DNA of 59,972 nucleotides from NCBI RefSeq assembly GCF_017744435.1, contig NZ_JAGIBG010000033.1:31247-91218 (forward strand). The letters run 5' to 3'. Numbering within the stretch: the stretch's first letter is position 1; each line of letters starts with the position of its first letter. Shown piece after piece: positions 33,114 to 42,107 of this stretch. Source of the DNA: Pseudomonas sp. (GTDB lineage Bacteria > Pseudomonadota > Gammaproteobacteria > Pseudomonadales > Pseudomonadaceae). The position numbers were made by a program, and so were the translations under genes. The notes beneath the pieces are model-generated. The model was not told where the DNA came from and did not search any database. It worked only from the letters and a program-made list of their open reading frames with translations.

Positions 33114-33310
33114 GCCAGCCATTGACCGTCGATTGCCCGACCTGTGGCGCACCTGTGGAATGGAACGAGAAAAACGCGTTCCGGCCATTCTGTTCCGATC
33201 GCTGCAAGCTGATCGATTTGGGCGCCTGGGCGGCGGAAGAGCACAAGATTCCGGTGGCGCCGGATGCCGAGGATGAGCTGTTTTCCGGGGAGCTGGAGCC
33301 GCGGCACTGA
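33110..33310 (+). CDS. yacG: DNA gyrase inhibitor YacG
   Basis: 66 aa. The four-Cys zinc site (CPTCGAPVEW and FCSDRCKLIDLGAWA) defines the YacG family, a small protein that binds GyrB and blocks its ATPase and DNA binding in E. coli. It is the last gene of the pilC-pilD-coaE-yacG operon, coupled to coaE by a 4-base overlap. Confidence 0.95.
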   Translation: MSQPLTVDCPTCGAPVEWNEKNAFRPFCSDRCKLIDLGAWAAEEHKIPVAPDAEDELFSGELEPRH

Positions 33311-33330
33311 GCTGATTTTCGCTAGCCTGC

Positions 33331-33431
33331 ACTGGCCTCTTCGCGGGTAAACCCGCTCCCACAGGTCCTTCACAGGGCTGCAAACGGTGATATCTCTGTG
33401 GGAGCGGGTTTACCCGCGAAGAGGCCAGCAC
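33331..33431. repeat. REP pair downstream of yacG
   Basis: REP cores gcgggtaaacccgc with tcccacagg at 33333-33364 and the inverted copy at 33396-33429. It lies between convergent yacG and the membrane gene and probably doubles as transcription barrier. Confidence 0.85.
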
Positions 33432-33445
33432 AGCCAATACAATTC

Positions 33446-34129
33446 TCAGCGCTCGTCATCCTTCCACGGCGCCTGCAGATACCGGGTTCGGTTGAATGTC
33501 TCGAGCCACTCCGGGCAAAACACCACCAGCGCACTGATCACCATGCCGTTGATGAACGCCTCCGGGAACATCATCAACCACAGGTAGCCAATAAAGTCGC
33601 TGAGCCACTCCGGCATCGCAAAGCGACCATCCAGCCATAACACCCCCAACGCCACCGGCACGCAAATCAGCACCGTCAGCGCAGCGGGAAAGAACCCTGA
33701 ACAGAAGATGTAGACGAACAGGTTTCGCGGTTGCGCCCGCTCGACCAGGATCGCGCACACCTCGGTGATCAGCACCGGCAAACCCACCAGCAGCAAACCG
33801 TTGACCCCAAGCGCTGCGAGGTCCTGTCGGCCCAGTGCCAGCAAACCGAGTTGGGCGAGGAACCCGCCCAGAACGGCCAGCGGCCAATCCAGCAACAAGG
33901 TCACCGCCGTCATGCCAATGAAGTGGTATGACACGCCCGTATCGAAATCGCGCCTGACCAGCCACAGGGCAAACAGGCAGAACACCGTGCCGAACAGCAG
34001 GTGCTGGCGGCGCCGGTCGGTCACCAGCTCGACCCAGCGCGTACGGCTGGCGGCCCAGATCAGCAAGGGCACATAACCGAGCCAGCCCAAGGCAAGGCTG
34101 GTTGTGGATAACACCTGCGCGCTGATCAC
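33446..34129 (-). CDS. Polytopic membrane protein resembling energy-coupling-factor (CbiM-like) S components
   Basis: About 227 aa from the GTG at 34129 (VISAQVLSTTSLALGWLGYVPL); the frame is open further upstream. Six to seven helices. The segments YHFIGMTAVTLLLDWPLAVLGGFLAQLGL and FPEAFINGMVISALVVF resemble CbiM/NikM-type permeases in which an N-terminal His ligand binds nickel or cobalt. The N-terminal metal-binding His of CbiM is not seen here, so metal transport is uncertain. No CbiQ/CbiO partners are adjacent. Confidence 0.65.
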   Translation of the reverse strand: MISAQVLSTTSLALGWLGYVPLLIWAASRTRWVELVTDRRRQHLLFGTVFCLFALWLVRRDFDTGVSYHFIGMTAVTLLLDWPLAVLGGFLAQLGLLALGRQDLAALGVNGLLLVGLPVLITEVCAILVERAQPRNLFVYIFCSGFFPAALTVLICVPVALGVLWLDGRFAMPEWLSDFIGYLWLMMFPEAFINGMVISALVVFCPEWLETFNRTRYLQAPWKDDER

Positions 34130-34239
34130 CCGAGCAATGCCCCTTTCCGGCCTGTGGATAAACCTGAGTCTACACCGATTCTCGCCGATGCCCGGCTGCG
34201 GTAGGCTAGGCGCTCTTTTCGATGCAGGAAGCATCCACC

Positions 34240-34671
34240 ATGGCTGAAGGACTCAACCTACCTCTATTGCTGGGGGCTGCGCTCAGCGCCATCGCCGGCC
34301 TGCTGCACCTGGCCATCATCGTCGTCGGCCCGCGCTGGTATCGCCTGTTCGGTGCGGGCGAGCGCCTGGCGGTGGCGGCTGAAAAAGGCCACCGCTACCC
34401 CGCGCTCATCACCGCAGCCATCGCCGGGGTACTGCTGGTGTGGTCAGCCTATGCGCTGTCGGCCGCTGGCCTGCTCGGGCGCTTGCCCCTGCTACTGCCA
34501 GTCATTTGCCTGATCACCCTGGTGTACCTGGCACGCGGCCTGTTGGGCCCGCTGCTGCTGGCGGGCACTGGCCGCAGCAAGCGCTTCATCGTGATCAGCT
34601 CGCTGATCTGCCTGGGGTTCGGCGTGGTGCATCTGGTCGGGCTGCTGCAGCAGTGGTCGACATTGGCCTGA
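34240..34671 (+). CDS. Small polytopic membrane protein, 143 aa
   Basis: ATG at 34240 after gcaggaag. Four hydrophobic helices: LPLLLGAALSAIAGLLHLAIIV, ALITAAIAGVLLVWSAYAL, LPLLLPVICLITLVYLARG, FIVISSLICLGFGVVHLVGLLQ. The composition is typical of conserved Pseudomonas membrane proteins of unknown role. It diverges from the CbiM-like gene. Confidence 0.75.
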   Translation: MAEGLNLPLLLGAALSAIAGLLHLAIIVVGPRWYRLFGAGERLAVAAEKGHRYPALITAAIAGVLLVWSAYALSAAGLLGRLPLLLPVICLITLVYLARGLLGPLLLAGTGRSKRFIVISSLICLGFGVVHLVGLLQQWSTLA

Positions 34672-34726
34672 TTCCCACGCACAAACAGCATCTTACCGTC
34701 ATCGATTAGCGGCTAAGCTTGTTCCC

Positions 34727-35356
34727 ATGGATGACTCAGACTACCTGCGCCTGCTTACCATCCAGGCCGAACAAGCCAATGCCTTTCTCTCCAACGCCCG
34801 CAAGTGGGAGCGGGAGCGATGGGTGTGCCAGCGCCTGTTACAAGGGCTGAACATTCCCTACCGCAGCGAGGACTTCACCCCGGCCGGCCAGGAGCCACCG
34901 GACGTGCTGTTCCGCGATGCGGCATTCGAGGTGTTTTTCGTGCTCGACGAAGGCCGCCGCCTTAACGACGAGTGGCGTGAAGAGCTGCAACGCCGGCGCA
35001 GTGCCTTTTCCCTGGCCCAGCTGGTGCGCCGCGAAGCCCGCCCCCGGCGCATCGCCGCTGCCGAGCTGCTCGGGCGCCTGGCGCCGACCCTGCGCAAGAA
35101 GGCGCACAACTACCGTGAGCGCGGGCTGGACCTGGGTGAGCTGGACATCATCGCCTTCGCCAGCCTCAAGCGCGAAGTGCTCGACCTCAACACCCATTTC
35201 CCACCGCCCACCGAATACCTGCGCCAGGGCTGGCGCTCGCTGTCGCTGGTCGGGCCGACGTTCGCCCGGGTGCTGTTCGCCCACCCCGACGCGCCGGACT
35301 TTCTGCGCGGCAACCTGGGGCGCAGCATCGTCTTCGACGTGGGCATCAGTCTTTGA
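34727..35356 (+). CDS. DUF1780 domain protein
   Basis: 209 aa. The sequence (MDDSDYLRLLTIQAEQANAFLSNARKWERERWVC...) and the ...PPDVLFRDAAFEVFFVLDEGRRLNDEWREEL... core fit DUF1780, a Pseudomonas family with a restriction-endonuclease-like fold: D-x-x-F and E-V-F-F-V could be the acidic-site strands (structural family knowledge, not proof of activity). No partner methylase is present. It is a conserved core gene. Confidence 0.8.
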   Translation: MDDSDYLRLLTIQAEQANAFLSNARKWERERWVCQRLLQGLNIPYRSEDFTPAGQEPPDVLFRDAAFEVFFVLDEGRRLNDEWREELQRRRSAFSLAQLVRREARPRRIAAAELLGRLAPTLRKKAHNYRERGLDLGELDIIAFASLKREVLDLNTHFPPPTEYLRQGWRSLSLVGPTFARVLFAHPDAPDFLRGNLGRSIVFDVGISL

Positions 35357-35488
35357 TCCACTGCCGAGAGTCTTTGCGATGGCGTAAACTCGGCGCCAGG
35401 GATAGAAAGCATTATCATTTGTTTGAAGCGCTTGCCTGAACGCTGTGGCGTTCGGGCAGTCACAAACGTCTACCTGACGAGGCCCACC

Positions 35489-35662
35489 ATGACCAGTCGC
35501 CTGAACCCGGAAGATCAGCGTCGTGTCGATGAGTATCTGCGAGCCCCCCAGCACCAAGTCGAGCGCCGGCCCTTCCGGCCCTGGCTGCTCCTTGTGCTGG
35601 TACTGGCCGTGACCATCGGGTTGGGTCTCATCAGCCGCCTGCTGAGTGGACTGGTGCTATGA
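35489..35662 (+). CDS. DUF3094 small membrane protein
   Basis: 57 aa from the ATG at 35489. Begins MTSRLNPEDQRRVDEYL with a basic, Arg-rich linker, then one C-terminal helix (WLLLVLVLAVTIGLGLISRLL). Matches the DUF3094 family found next to ndh in Pseudomonas. The function is unknown; a small inner-membrane tail protein. Confidence 0.8.
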   Translation: MTSRLNPEDQRRVDEYLRAPQHQVERRPFRPWLLLVLVLAVTIGLGLISRLLSGLVL

Positions 35663-35746
35663 GCTGCCTTGCGCTCGCCCTCCCCTCGTGCAGTTTGCGG
35701 CCGGCCCCTGGGGCCACGAATTCCGTAAACCTTATGAGATATCCCC

Positions 35747-37042
35747 ATGACTCATCGCATCGTGATTGTCGGCGGCGGCGCCGGCGGCCTGGAACTGGCG
35801 ACCCGCCTGGGTAAAAGCCTGGGCAAGCGCAAGCAGGCCGAAATCACCCTGGTCGACGCCAACCTCACGCACATCTGGAAGCCCCTGCTGCACGAAGTGG
35901 CCGCCGGCTCGCTGAACTCCTCGGAAGACGAACTGAACTACGTGGCCCAGGCCAAGTGGAACCACTTCAACTTCCAGCTGGGGCGCATGAGCGGCCTGGA
36001 CCGTGAAGGCAAGCAGATTCAACTGGCCGCCACCCTCGATGAAGACGGCCGCGAGCTACTGCCTGCACGCACCCTGGGCTACGACACCCTGGTCATTGCC
36101 GTGGGTTCGAACACCAACGACTTCGGCACCCTGGGTGCGGCGCAGCACTGCCTGTTCCTCGACACCCGCAAGCAGGCCGAGCGCTTCCACCAGCAGCTGC
36201 TGAACCACTACCTGCGCGCCCACGCCGGTGACGTGGCCAGCGAGCAGATCAGCGTGGCCATCGTCGGCGCCGGTGCCACCGGTGTGGAACTGGCGGCAGA
36301 GCTGCACCACGCTGCCCACGAACTGGCGGCCTATGGCCTGGACCGCATCCAGCCCAAGGACATGCACATCACCCTCATCGAAGCCGGCCCGCGCGTGCTG
36401 CCTGCACTGCCGGAGCGCATCAGCGTACCGGTGCACAAGACCCTGGAAAAACTCGGGGTGAAGGTGATGACCAACGCTGCGGTCAGTGAAGTGACCGAGG
36501 ATGGCCTGAAGACCAAAGACGGTGAAGTGATCCAGGCCAGCCTCAAGGTGTGGGCCGCGGGTATCCGTGCGCCGGGCTTCCTCAAGGACATCGACGGCCT
36601 GGAGACCAACCGCATCAACCAGCTGGTGGTGCGCCCTACCCTGCAGACCACCCGCGACGACAACATCTTCGCCTTCGGTGACTGTGCCGCGTGCCCGCAA
36701 CCGGGTAGCGACCGTAACGTACCACCACGGGCCCAGGCCGCGCACCAGCAGGCTTCGATGCTGGCGCAGAGCCTGAAGGCACGGCTGGAGAACAAGGCGC
36801 TGCCGACTTACGAGTACAAGGACTACGGCTCGCTGGTGTCGCTGTCGCGCTTCTCGGCGGTGGGCAACCTGATGGGTAACCTGATGGGCAGCGTGAAGCT
36901 GGAGGGTTGGCTGGCGCGGATGTTCTACGTGTCGCTGTACCGCATGCACCAGATGGCGCTGTATGGGTTCTTCCGCACGGCGTTGATGATGCTGGGTAGC
37001 AAGATTGGTCGGGGCACTGAGCCGCGGTTGAAGCTGCACTGA
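35747..37042 (+). CDS. ndh: Type II NADH dehydrogenase
   Basis: 431 aa. The FAD-binding dinucleotide fold IVGGGAGGLELATRLGK at the N-terminus and the NAD fold VAIVGAGATGVELAAEL near 170 are followed by the second FAD contact (IFAFGDCAACPQ near 310) and a C-terminal amphipathic membrane helix region (MALYGFFRTALMML). It passes electrons from NADH to quinone without proton pumping. Terminator hairpin at 37051-37069. Confidence 0.94.
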   Translation: MTHRIVIVGGGAGGLELATRLGKSLGKRKQAEITLVDANLTHIWKPLLHEVAAGSLNSSEDELNYVAQAKWNHFNFQLGRMSGLDREGKQIQLAATLDEDGRELLPARTLGYDTLVIAVGSNTNDFGTLGAAQHCLFLDTRKQAERFHQQLLNHYLRAHAGDVASEQISVAIVGAGATGVELAAELHHAAHELAAYGLDRIQPKDMHITLIEAGPRVLPALPERISVPVHKTLEKLGVKVMTNAAVSEVTEDGLKTKDGEVIQASLKVWAAGIRAPGFLKDIDGLETNRINQLVVRPTLQTTRDDNIFAFGDCAACPQPGSDRNVPPRAQAAHQQASMLAQSLKARLENKALPTYEYKDYGSLVSLSRFSAVGNLMGNLMGSVKLEGWLARMFYVSLYRMHQMALYGFFRTALMMLGSKIGRGTEPRLKLH

Positions 37043-37050
37043 AGATTGCC

Positions 37051-37069
37051 GGGGGCGCTTTGCGCCCCC
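37051..37069 (+). terminator. Terminator of ndh
   Basis: GGGGGCGC ttt GCGCCCCC hairpin followed by tttc, 9 bases after the stop. Confidence 0.8.
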
Positions 37070-37115
37070 TTTCGCGACACAAGGCCTGCAAGGCAGGCCC
37101 AATATCCAAGCCCGC

Positions 37116-37652
37116 CTATTTGATTACTTCATACGTGCTCTGCACAAACCCACTGGCATAACTGGTTGTGCGCAAGTGCTGCAACGGCACATCCTTCACC
37201 AGCTCACCAAACAATGGAATGCCCCGCCCCAGCAGAACGGGGATGCGGGTAATGGTCAATTCGTTGATCAGCCCTTCACGCAAGAACCCCTGAATCAGCT
37301 TGCCCCCATCCACATAGAGGCTGTTGGCGCCGCTGCCTTGCAAATGCTCCAGCAACGCCGGTATCGGCCCTGGGTGCAGCTCAACCTGTGCGCCGGGTAT
37401 TGCTGGCAATGCCTGCAACGTAGTGCTGACAACGACTACGCGGGTACCCGGATACAGCCACGCATCGAAGCCCGCGACCTTCTCGAACGTGCCGCGCCCC
37501 ATCACCAGCGCATCGATACCGGCCATGAACGCCGCATAACCATGATCGTCAGTCGACTGGGTGGCGCCCAGCAGCCAGTCAATGTCGCCATCTTCACGCG
37601 CGATGAAGCCATCCAGGCTGGTGGCAATGAACACACTGGCTTTGAAAGACAT
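37116..37652 (-). CDS. Dihydrofolate reductase-family protein (RibD C-terminal type)
   Basis: 178 aa from the ATG at 37652. Starts KASVFIATSLDGFIAREDG, with DALVMGRGTFEKV and GANSLYVDGGKLIQGFL: the pattern of RibD-C/DHFR-like stand-alone reductases, an NADPH-binding fold. The true substrate is not known and it is not the housekeeping FolA. It is monocistronic, convergent with ndh. Confidence 0.85.
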   Translation of the reverse strand: MSFKASVFIATSLDGFIAREDGDIDWLLGATQSTDDHGYAAFMAGIDALVMGRGTFEKVAGFDAWLYPGTRVVVVSTTLQALPAIPGAQVELHPGPIPALLEHLQGSGANSLYVDGGKLIQGFLREGLINELTITRIPVLLGRGIPLFGELVKDVPLQHLRTTSYASGFVQSTYEVIK

Positions 37653-37728
37653 GGGGGCACTCCTTGTGGCAAAGCCATAGGCTAACAAGGAGGCAGATGG
37701 GTATCTGTAAATTATTGTGCGCAAAGAA

Positions 37729-37756
37729 AAAGGGCATCTCATGCGAGATGCCCTTT
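37729..37756 (-). terminator. Terminator after the tRNA cluster
   Basis: AAAGGGCATCTC/GAGATGCCCTTT hairpin plus T-run on the minus strand, 5 bases after tRNA-Lys. Confidence 0.85.
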
Positions 37757-37761
37757 GTTCA

Positions 37762-37837
37762 TGGTGGGTCGTGTAGGATTCGAACCTACGACCAATTGGT
37801 TAAAAGCCAACTGCTCTACCAACTGAGCTAACGACCC
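37762..37837 (-). tRNA. tRNA-Lys (anticodon TTT), copy 2
   Basis: 76 nt with CCA. Anticodon loop cttttaa and standard D- and T-arms. Same sequence as the copy at 37971-38046. Confidence 0.96.
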
Positions 37838-37843
37838 AGAAAA

Positions 37844-37920
37844 TGGTCGGGGTGAGGGGATTCGAACTCCTGACATCCTGCTCCCAAAGCAGGCGCGCTA
37901 CCGGACTGCGCTACACCCCG
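37844..37920 (-). tRNA. tRNA-Pro (anticodon TGG), copy 2
   Basis: 77 nt with CCA. Anticodon loop tttggga, acceptor cggggtg. Same as the copy at 38053-38129; 6 bases from tRNA-Lys. Confidence 0.96.
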
Positions 37921-37931
37921 AGGTCTTGCTT

Positions 37932-37967
37932 AAAAAAAAGGGCACCTCGATCGAGATGCCCCTTTTT
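37932..37967 (-). terminator. Internal terminator between the two Pro-Lys units
   Basis: The GGGGCATCTC gatc GAGGTGCCC hairpin with a long T-run on the minus strand separates the two tRNA-Pro/tRNA-Lys units. Confidence 0.85.
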
Positions 37968-37970
37968 ACA

Positions 37971-38046
37971 TGGTGGGTCGTGTAGGATTCGAACCTACGA
38001 CCAATTGGTTAAAAGCCAACTGCTCTACCAACTGAGCTAACGACCC
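37971..38046 (-). tRNA. tRNA-Lys (anticodon TTT), copy 1
   Basis: 76 nt with CCA, same sequence as copy 2 at 37762-37837. Confidence 0.96.
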
Positions 38047-38052
38047 GGAAAA

Positions 38053-38129
38053 TGGTCGGGGTGAGGGGATTCGAACTCCTGACATCCTGCTCCCAAAGCA
38101 GGCGCGCTACCGGACTGCGCTACACCCCG
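38053..38129 (-). tRNA. tRNA-Pro (anticodon TGG), copy 1
   Basis: 77 nt with CCA, same sequence as copy 2; 6 bases upstream of tRNA-Lys copy 1 on the minus strand. Confidence 0.96.
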
Positions 38130-38133
38130 AGAT

Positions 38134-38209
38134 TGGCTCCGCGACCTGGACTCGAACCAGGGACCCAATGATTAACAGTCATTTGCTCTACCGACTGAGC
38201 TATCGCGGA
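38134..38209 (-). tRNA. tRNA-Asn (anticodon GTT)
   Basis: 76 nt with CCA, first gene of the minus-strand cluster. Anticodon loop ctgttaa, acceptor tccgcga. Confidence 0.96.
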
Positions 38210-38521
38210 ACTGAACTTCGGTACAACTTACTTCACTGCTACTCCGAAGACTGTGTTCGCTTCGGACTCTTTAGCTTCTCTGCTTTCGCTTTGTCGCTGC
38301 TGAGGCCGGCTATTCTACATTCTTCGTTTTGCTTGTCAACCACTTTTTTTCATTCAACTTACTGATTTGTAAGTTGTTTTGCGGTCACCGATGTTGCTGG
38401 TGATTCGCTTAGTGCCTGACAACGCGGCGTATATTAGGGGCACTCGATTCTTGATGCAAGCAGAAATTTCAAAAATTTCAGCAAGTTATCTCAAACCCCC
38501 GGAAAGCCCCGGATTTGCTGG
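38210..38521. promoter_or_regulatory. Region upstream of the tRNA cluster
   Basis: 312 bases without a gene. An AT-rich portion (38300-38370) on the minus strand carries the tRNA promoter by position (ttgacaagc, then tagaat near 38312-38335, 17-base-type spacing). The rest shows no feature. Confidence 0.55.
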
Positions 38522-38618
38522 GCCTGTGCCTGCCTCTTCGCGGGCTCGCCCGCTCCCACAGGAGATCGCATTACCCTGTAGGAGCGGGTTTACCCGCGAA
38601 GAGGCCGGCACAGGAAGA
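38522..38618. repeat. REP pair downstream of clpB
   Basis: REP cores gcgggctcgcccgc and gcgggtttacccgc in inverted orientation around a ~12-base spacer. Confidence 0.85.
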
Positions 38619-38621
38619 CAC

Positions 38622-38647
38622 AAAAAAGCCCCGCCGAAGCGGGGCTT
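38622..38647 (-). terminator. Terminator of clpB
   Basis: AAGCCCCGC ttcg GCGGGGCTTTTTT on the minus strand, about 15 bases after the clpB stop. Confidence 0.9.
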
Positions 38648-38661
38648 GTTCACAACTGCAA

Positions 38662-41226
38662 TCAGGCAAAGACGATTTCGTCGCCTTCCACCTTGGCAGT
38701 AATCGCCGTCCCTGGGATGAACTTGCCAGCCAGGATCAGCTGCGCCAGCGGGTTTTCGATCCAGCGCTGGATCGCCCGCTTCAGCGGCCGTGCACCGTAT
38801 ACCGGGTCGTAACCCACGGCGATCAACTTGTCCAAGGCCTCTGGGCTCAGGCTCAGCGACAGTTCGCGTTCGAGCAGGCGGCTGCGCAGGCGGCCAAGCT
38901 GAATCTCGGTGATACCGGCGATCTGCTCGCGGCCCAGCGGCTCGAACACCACCACTTCGTCGATGCGGTTGATGAACTCCGGACGGAAGTGCGAACCCAC
39001 TGCGTCCATCACCGCCGCACGCTGCGCCTCGCGATCCCCCACCAGCTCCTGGATCTGCGCCGAGCCCAGGTTGGAGGTCATCACGATCACCGTGTTGCGG
39101 AAGTCCACGGTGCGGCCATGGCTGTCAGTCAGGCGGCCGTCTTCCAGCACCTGCAGCAGCACGTTGAACACATCCGGGTGAGCCTTCTCCACTTCATCCA
39201 GCAGCACCACCGAGTACGGCTTGCGGCGCACGGCCTCGGTCAGGTAACCGCCCTCTTCATAACCAACGTAGCCTGGCGGGGCACCGATCAGGCGAGCCAC
39301 GGAGTGTTTCTCCATGAACTCGGACATGTCGATGCGCACCATGGCCTCTTCGGTGTCGAACAGGAACTCGGCCAGCGCCTTGCACAGCTCGGTCTTGCCC
39401 ACGCCGGTCGGGCCAAGGAACAGGAACGAACCACTTGGCCGGTTCGGGTCGGACAGCCCGGCACGCGAACGGCGCACGGCGTTGGCAACCGCGGTCACCG
39501 CCTCGCCTTGGCCGATCACCCGCTGGTGCAGCAAATCTTCCATCTTCAGCAGCTTCTCGCGCTCGCCTTCGAGCATCTTCGCCACCGGGATGCCGGTCCA
39601 CTTGGACACCACTTCGGCAATTTCTTCCTCGGTGACCTTGTTGCGCAGCAACTGGTTCTCGGTCTTACCGTGCTGGTCGACCATCTGCAGGCTGCGCTCC
39701 AGGTCCGGGATCACCCCATACTGCAGCTCGGCCATGCGGCTCAGGTCACCTTTGCGCCGGGCGCTTTCCAGCTCCTGACGAGCCTGCTCGATCTTTTGCT
39801 GGATCTGCGCCGAGCCCTGCACTTCGGCTTTTTCCGACGCCCAGATCTCTTCCAGGTCGGAATATTCGCGCTCCAGCCGCTCGATTTCTTCGGTGAGCTT
39901 CTCGAGACGCTTCTTCGCCGCCTCGTCTTCTTCCTTCTTCAGCGCCTGGGATTCCACCTTCAGCTGGATCAGGCGGCGGTCGAGGCGGTCCAGCACTTCC
40001 GGCTTGGAGTCTATCTCCATGCGGATGCGGCTGGCCGCTTCGTCGATCAGGTCGATGGCCTTGTCCGGCAGCTGGCGGTCGGTGATGTAGCGGTGGCTGA
40101 GCTTGGCTGCGGCGATGATTGCACCGTCGGTGATGGCCACCTTGTGGTGCACTTCATAGCGCTCTTTCAGGCCACGCAGGATGGCGATGGTGTCTTCCTC
40201 GCTCGGCTCTTCCACCAGCACTTTCTGGAAACGCCGCTCCAGCGCCGCGTCCTTCTCGATGAACTGGCGGTATTCGTTGAGCGTGGTGGCGCCGACGCAG
40301 TGCAGCTCGCCACGGGCCAGGGCCGGCTTGAGCATGTTGCCGGCGTCCATGGCGCCCTCGCCTTTGCCGGCGCCGACCATGGTGTGCAGTTCGTCGATGA
40401 ACAGGATGATCTGGCCTTCCTGCTTGGACAGCTCGTTGAGCAGGCCTTTGAGGCGCTCTTCGAACTCGCCGCGGTACTTGGCACCGGCAATCAGCGCGCC
40501 CATGTCCAGCGCCAGCAGGCGCTTGCCTTTCAGGCCATCGGGCACTTCGCCGTTGATGATGCGCTGGGCCAGGCCTTCGGCGATGGCGGTTTTACCCACG
40601 CCAGGCTCACCGATCAGCACCGGGTTGTTCTTGGTCCGACGCTGGAGCACCTGCACGGTGCGGCGGATTTCGTCGTCACGGCCGATCACCGGGTCGAGCT
40701 TGCCTTCCTCGGCGCGCTTGGTCAGGTCGACGGTGTACTTGTCCAGGGCCTGGCGCGATTCTTCAGCGTTGGCGTCATTCACCGCCGCACCGCCGCGCAG
40801 GTTGTTGATGGCGTTTTCCAGGGCCTTCTTGGTCACGCCCTGGCTGAGCAACAGCTTGCCGAGCTTGCTGTTCTCGTCCATGGCGGCGAGCACCACCAGT
40901 TCGCTGGAAATGAACTGGTCGCCCTTCTGCTGGGCCAGGCGGTCGGCCTGGTTGAGCAGGCGCGCCAGGTCCTGCGACATGTTCACGTCGCCCGTGGGGT
41001 TCTGGATTTTCGGTAACTGGTCGAGTTCTTTCACCAACGCCTGGCGCAGGTTGTTGATGTCGAAGCCAACCTGCATCAGCAGCGGCTTGATCGAACCGCC
41101 CTGCTGTTCGAGCAGTGCCTGCAACAGGTGCACGGGCTCGATGGCTGGGTGGTCCATGCCAACGGCCAGGGATTGGGCATCGGATATTGCAAGCTGGAGC
41201 TTGCTGGTCAAACGGTCTATTCGCAT
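38662..41226 (-). CDS. clpB: ATP-dependent disaggregase ClpB
   Basis: 854 aa, the usual length. Layout: N-terminal Clp_N repeat domain (1-145), first AAA+ domain with Walker A GEPGVGKTAIAEGL near 205, the coiled M-domain (about 410-520, rich in EKLTEEIERLEREYSDLEE), second AAA+ domain with GPTGVGKTELCKAL near 605, and a C-terminal small domain. Works with DnaK to dissolve aggregates after heat stress. The cluster upstream of the ATG at 41226 has a tcagg...gataaggc stretch consistent with a heat-shock promoter (tentative). Confidence 0.97.
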   Translation of the reverse strand: MRIDRLTSKLQLAISDAQSLAVGMDHPAIEPVHLLQALLEQQGGSIKPLLMQVGFDINNLRQALVKELDQLPKIQNPTGDVNMSQDLARLLNQADRLAQQKGDQFISSELVVLAAMDENSKLGKLLLSQGVTKKALENAINNLRGGAAVNDANAEESRQALDKYTVDLTKRAEEGKLDPVIGRDDEIRRTVQVLQRRTKNNPVLIGEPGVGKTAIAEGLAQRIINGEVPDGLKGKRLLALDMGALIAGAKYRGEFEERLKGLLNELSKQEGQIILFIDELHTMVGAGKGEGAMDAGNMLKPALARGELHCVGATTLNEYRQFIEKDAALERRFQKVLVEEPSEEDTIAILRGLKERYEVHHKVAITDGAIIAAAKLSHRYITDRQLPDKAIDLIDEAASRIRMEIDSKPEVLDRLDRRLIQLKVESQALKKEEDEAAKKRLEKLTEEIERLEREYSDLEEIWASEKAEVQGSAQIQQKIEQARQELESARRKGDLSRMAELQYGVIPDLERSLQMVDQHGKTENQLLRNKVTEEEIAEVVSKWTGIPVAKMLEGEREKLLKMEDLLHQRVIGQGEAVTAVANAVRRSRAGLSDPNRPSGSFLFLGPTGVGKTELCKALAEFLFDTEEAMVRIDMSEFMEKHSVARLIGAPPGYVGYEEGGYLTEAVRRKPYSVVLLDEVEKAHPDVFNVLLQVLEDGRLTDSHGRTVDFRNTVIVMTSNLGSAQIQELVGDREAQRAAVMDAVGSHFRPEFINRIDEVVVFEPLGREQIAGITEIQLGRLRSRLLERELSLSLSPEALDKLIAVGYDPVYGARPLKRAIQRWIENPLAQLILAGKFIPGTAITAKVEGDEIVFA

Positions 41227-41366
41227 GGTGTACCTTCCTTTAAAGGGCAGGTCGGAGCGATGGACAGCGCCTGTTTATGAAGAAACCTGCCTGAGATGAC
41301 CTTATAGATAAGGCTGATTCTGGAAGATTCAAGCGTAGCGGGGTTGACCGGGGTCAACCTGGTGGA

Positions 41367-42107
41367 TTAGCGCGAGGCCAGCCAGACCAGCGAGGCGAAG
41401 CGCCCGCCTTGCGGGGTACGGCGATAGGAGAAGAATCGCTCATCACTGACCGTGCAGTAACCACCACCATAAACAGCCGTCACCCCACGCGCCGCCAGGC
41501 GAATGCGCGCCAGCTCATAGATGTCGGCCATCAACTTGCCCGGCCGTTCGCCGTCGACGAAGGCCCTGGCCGCTTCAGGATGCACGGCGGTAAAGGCATC
41601 GCGCACTTCCAGCCCCACTTCGAAGGCCTTGGGGCCAATGGCCGGCCCGAGCCACACCAGCACCTCTTCAGGCGCCAGCGCCAGGCGGTCAAGGGTGGCC
41701 TCGAGCACGCCACCCGCCAGCCCGCGCCAGCCGGCATGGGCTGCCGCCACGCGAGTACCGGCGCGATCACAGAACAGCGCTGGCAGGCAATCGGCCGTCA
41801 TCACGGTACAGGCAATGCCTGGCTGGTCAGTCCAGCTGGCATCGGCCTCGGCCACCAGCGCCGGGTCGGCATCCGCCACCACCAGGCCATGCACCTGCTT
41901 GAGCCAGGCTGGCTGGATAGTGAATTCGTCACTCAAGCGTCGGCGGTTCTCGGCGACGGCGAGCGGGTCATCGCCCACGTGATCGCCGAGATTGAAGGAT
42001 TCGTAGGGCGGCAGGCTGACGCCGCCCTCACGGGTAGTGACACAGGCGCGAACCGAGGCCGGGGCTGGCCAGTCGGGGAACAGCAGCGACTGCGTCAGGC
42101 CGTTCAT
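41367..42107 (-). CDS. pgeF: Peptidoglycan editing factor PgeF (laccase-domain, YfiH family)
   Basis: 246 aa from the ATG at 42107, which overlaps the rluD stop (ATGA). Zinc-site residues are seen in QVHGLVV, DCLPALFCD and AAHAGWRGLAGGVLEAT. The family is called purine nucleoside phosphorylase/laccase-domain; PgeF edits muropeptides in E. coli by removing wrong L-Ser attachments. Coupled to rluD as in most gammaproteobacteria. Confidence 0.93.
   Translation of the reverse strand: MNGLTQSLLFPDWPAPASVRACVTTREGGVSLPPYESFNLGDHVGDDPLAVAENRRRLSDEFTIQPAWLKQVHGLVVADADPALVAEADASWTDQPGIACTVMTADCLPALFCDRAGTRVAAAHAGWRGLAGGVLEATLDRLALAPEEVLVWLGPAIGPKAFEVGLEVRDAFTAVHPEAARAFVDGERPGKLMADIYELARIRLAARGVTAVYGGGYCTVSDERFFSYRRTPQGGRFASLVWLASR

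Noticed and set aside
38515..41016. 833-codon plus-strand frame opposite clpB
   Set aside because: Shadow of ClpB; composition (runs of His, Gln, Leu, Val) is typical of antisense of conserved GC-rich genes.
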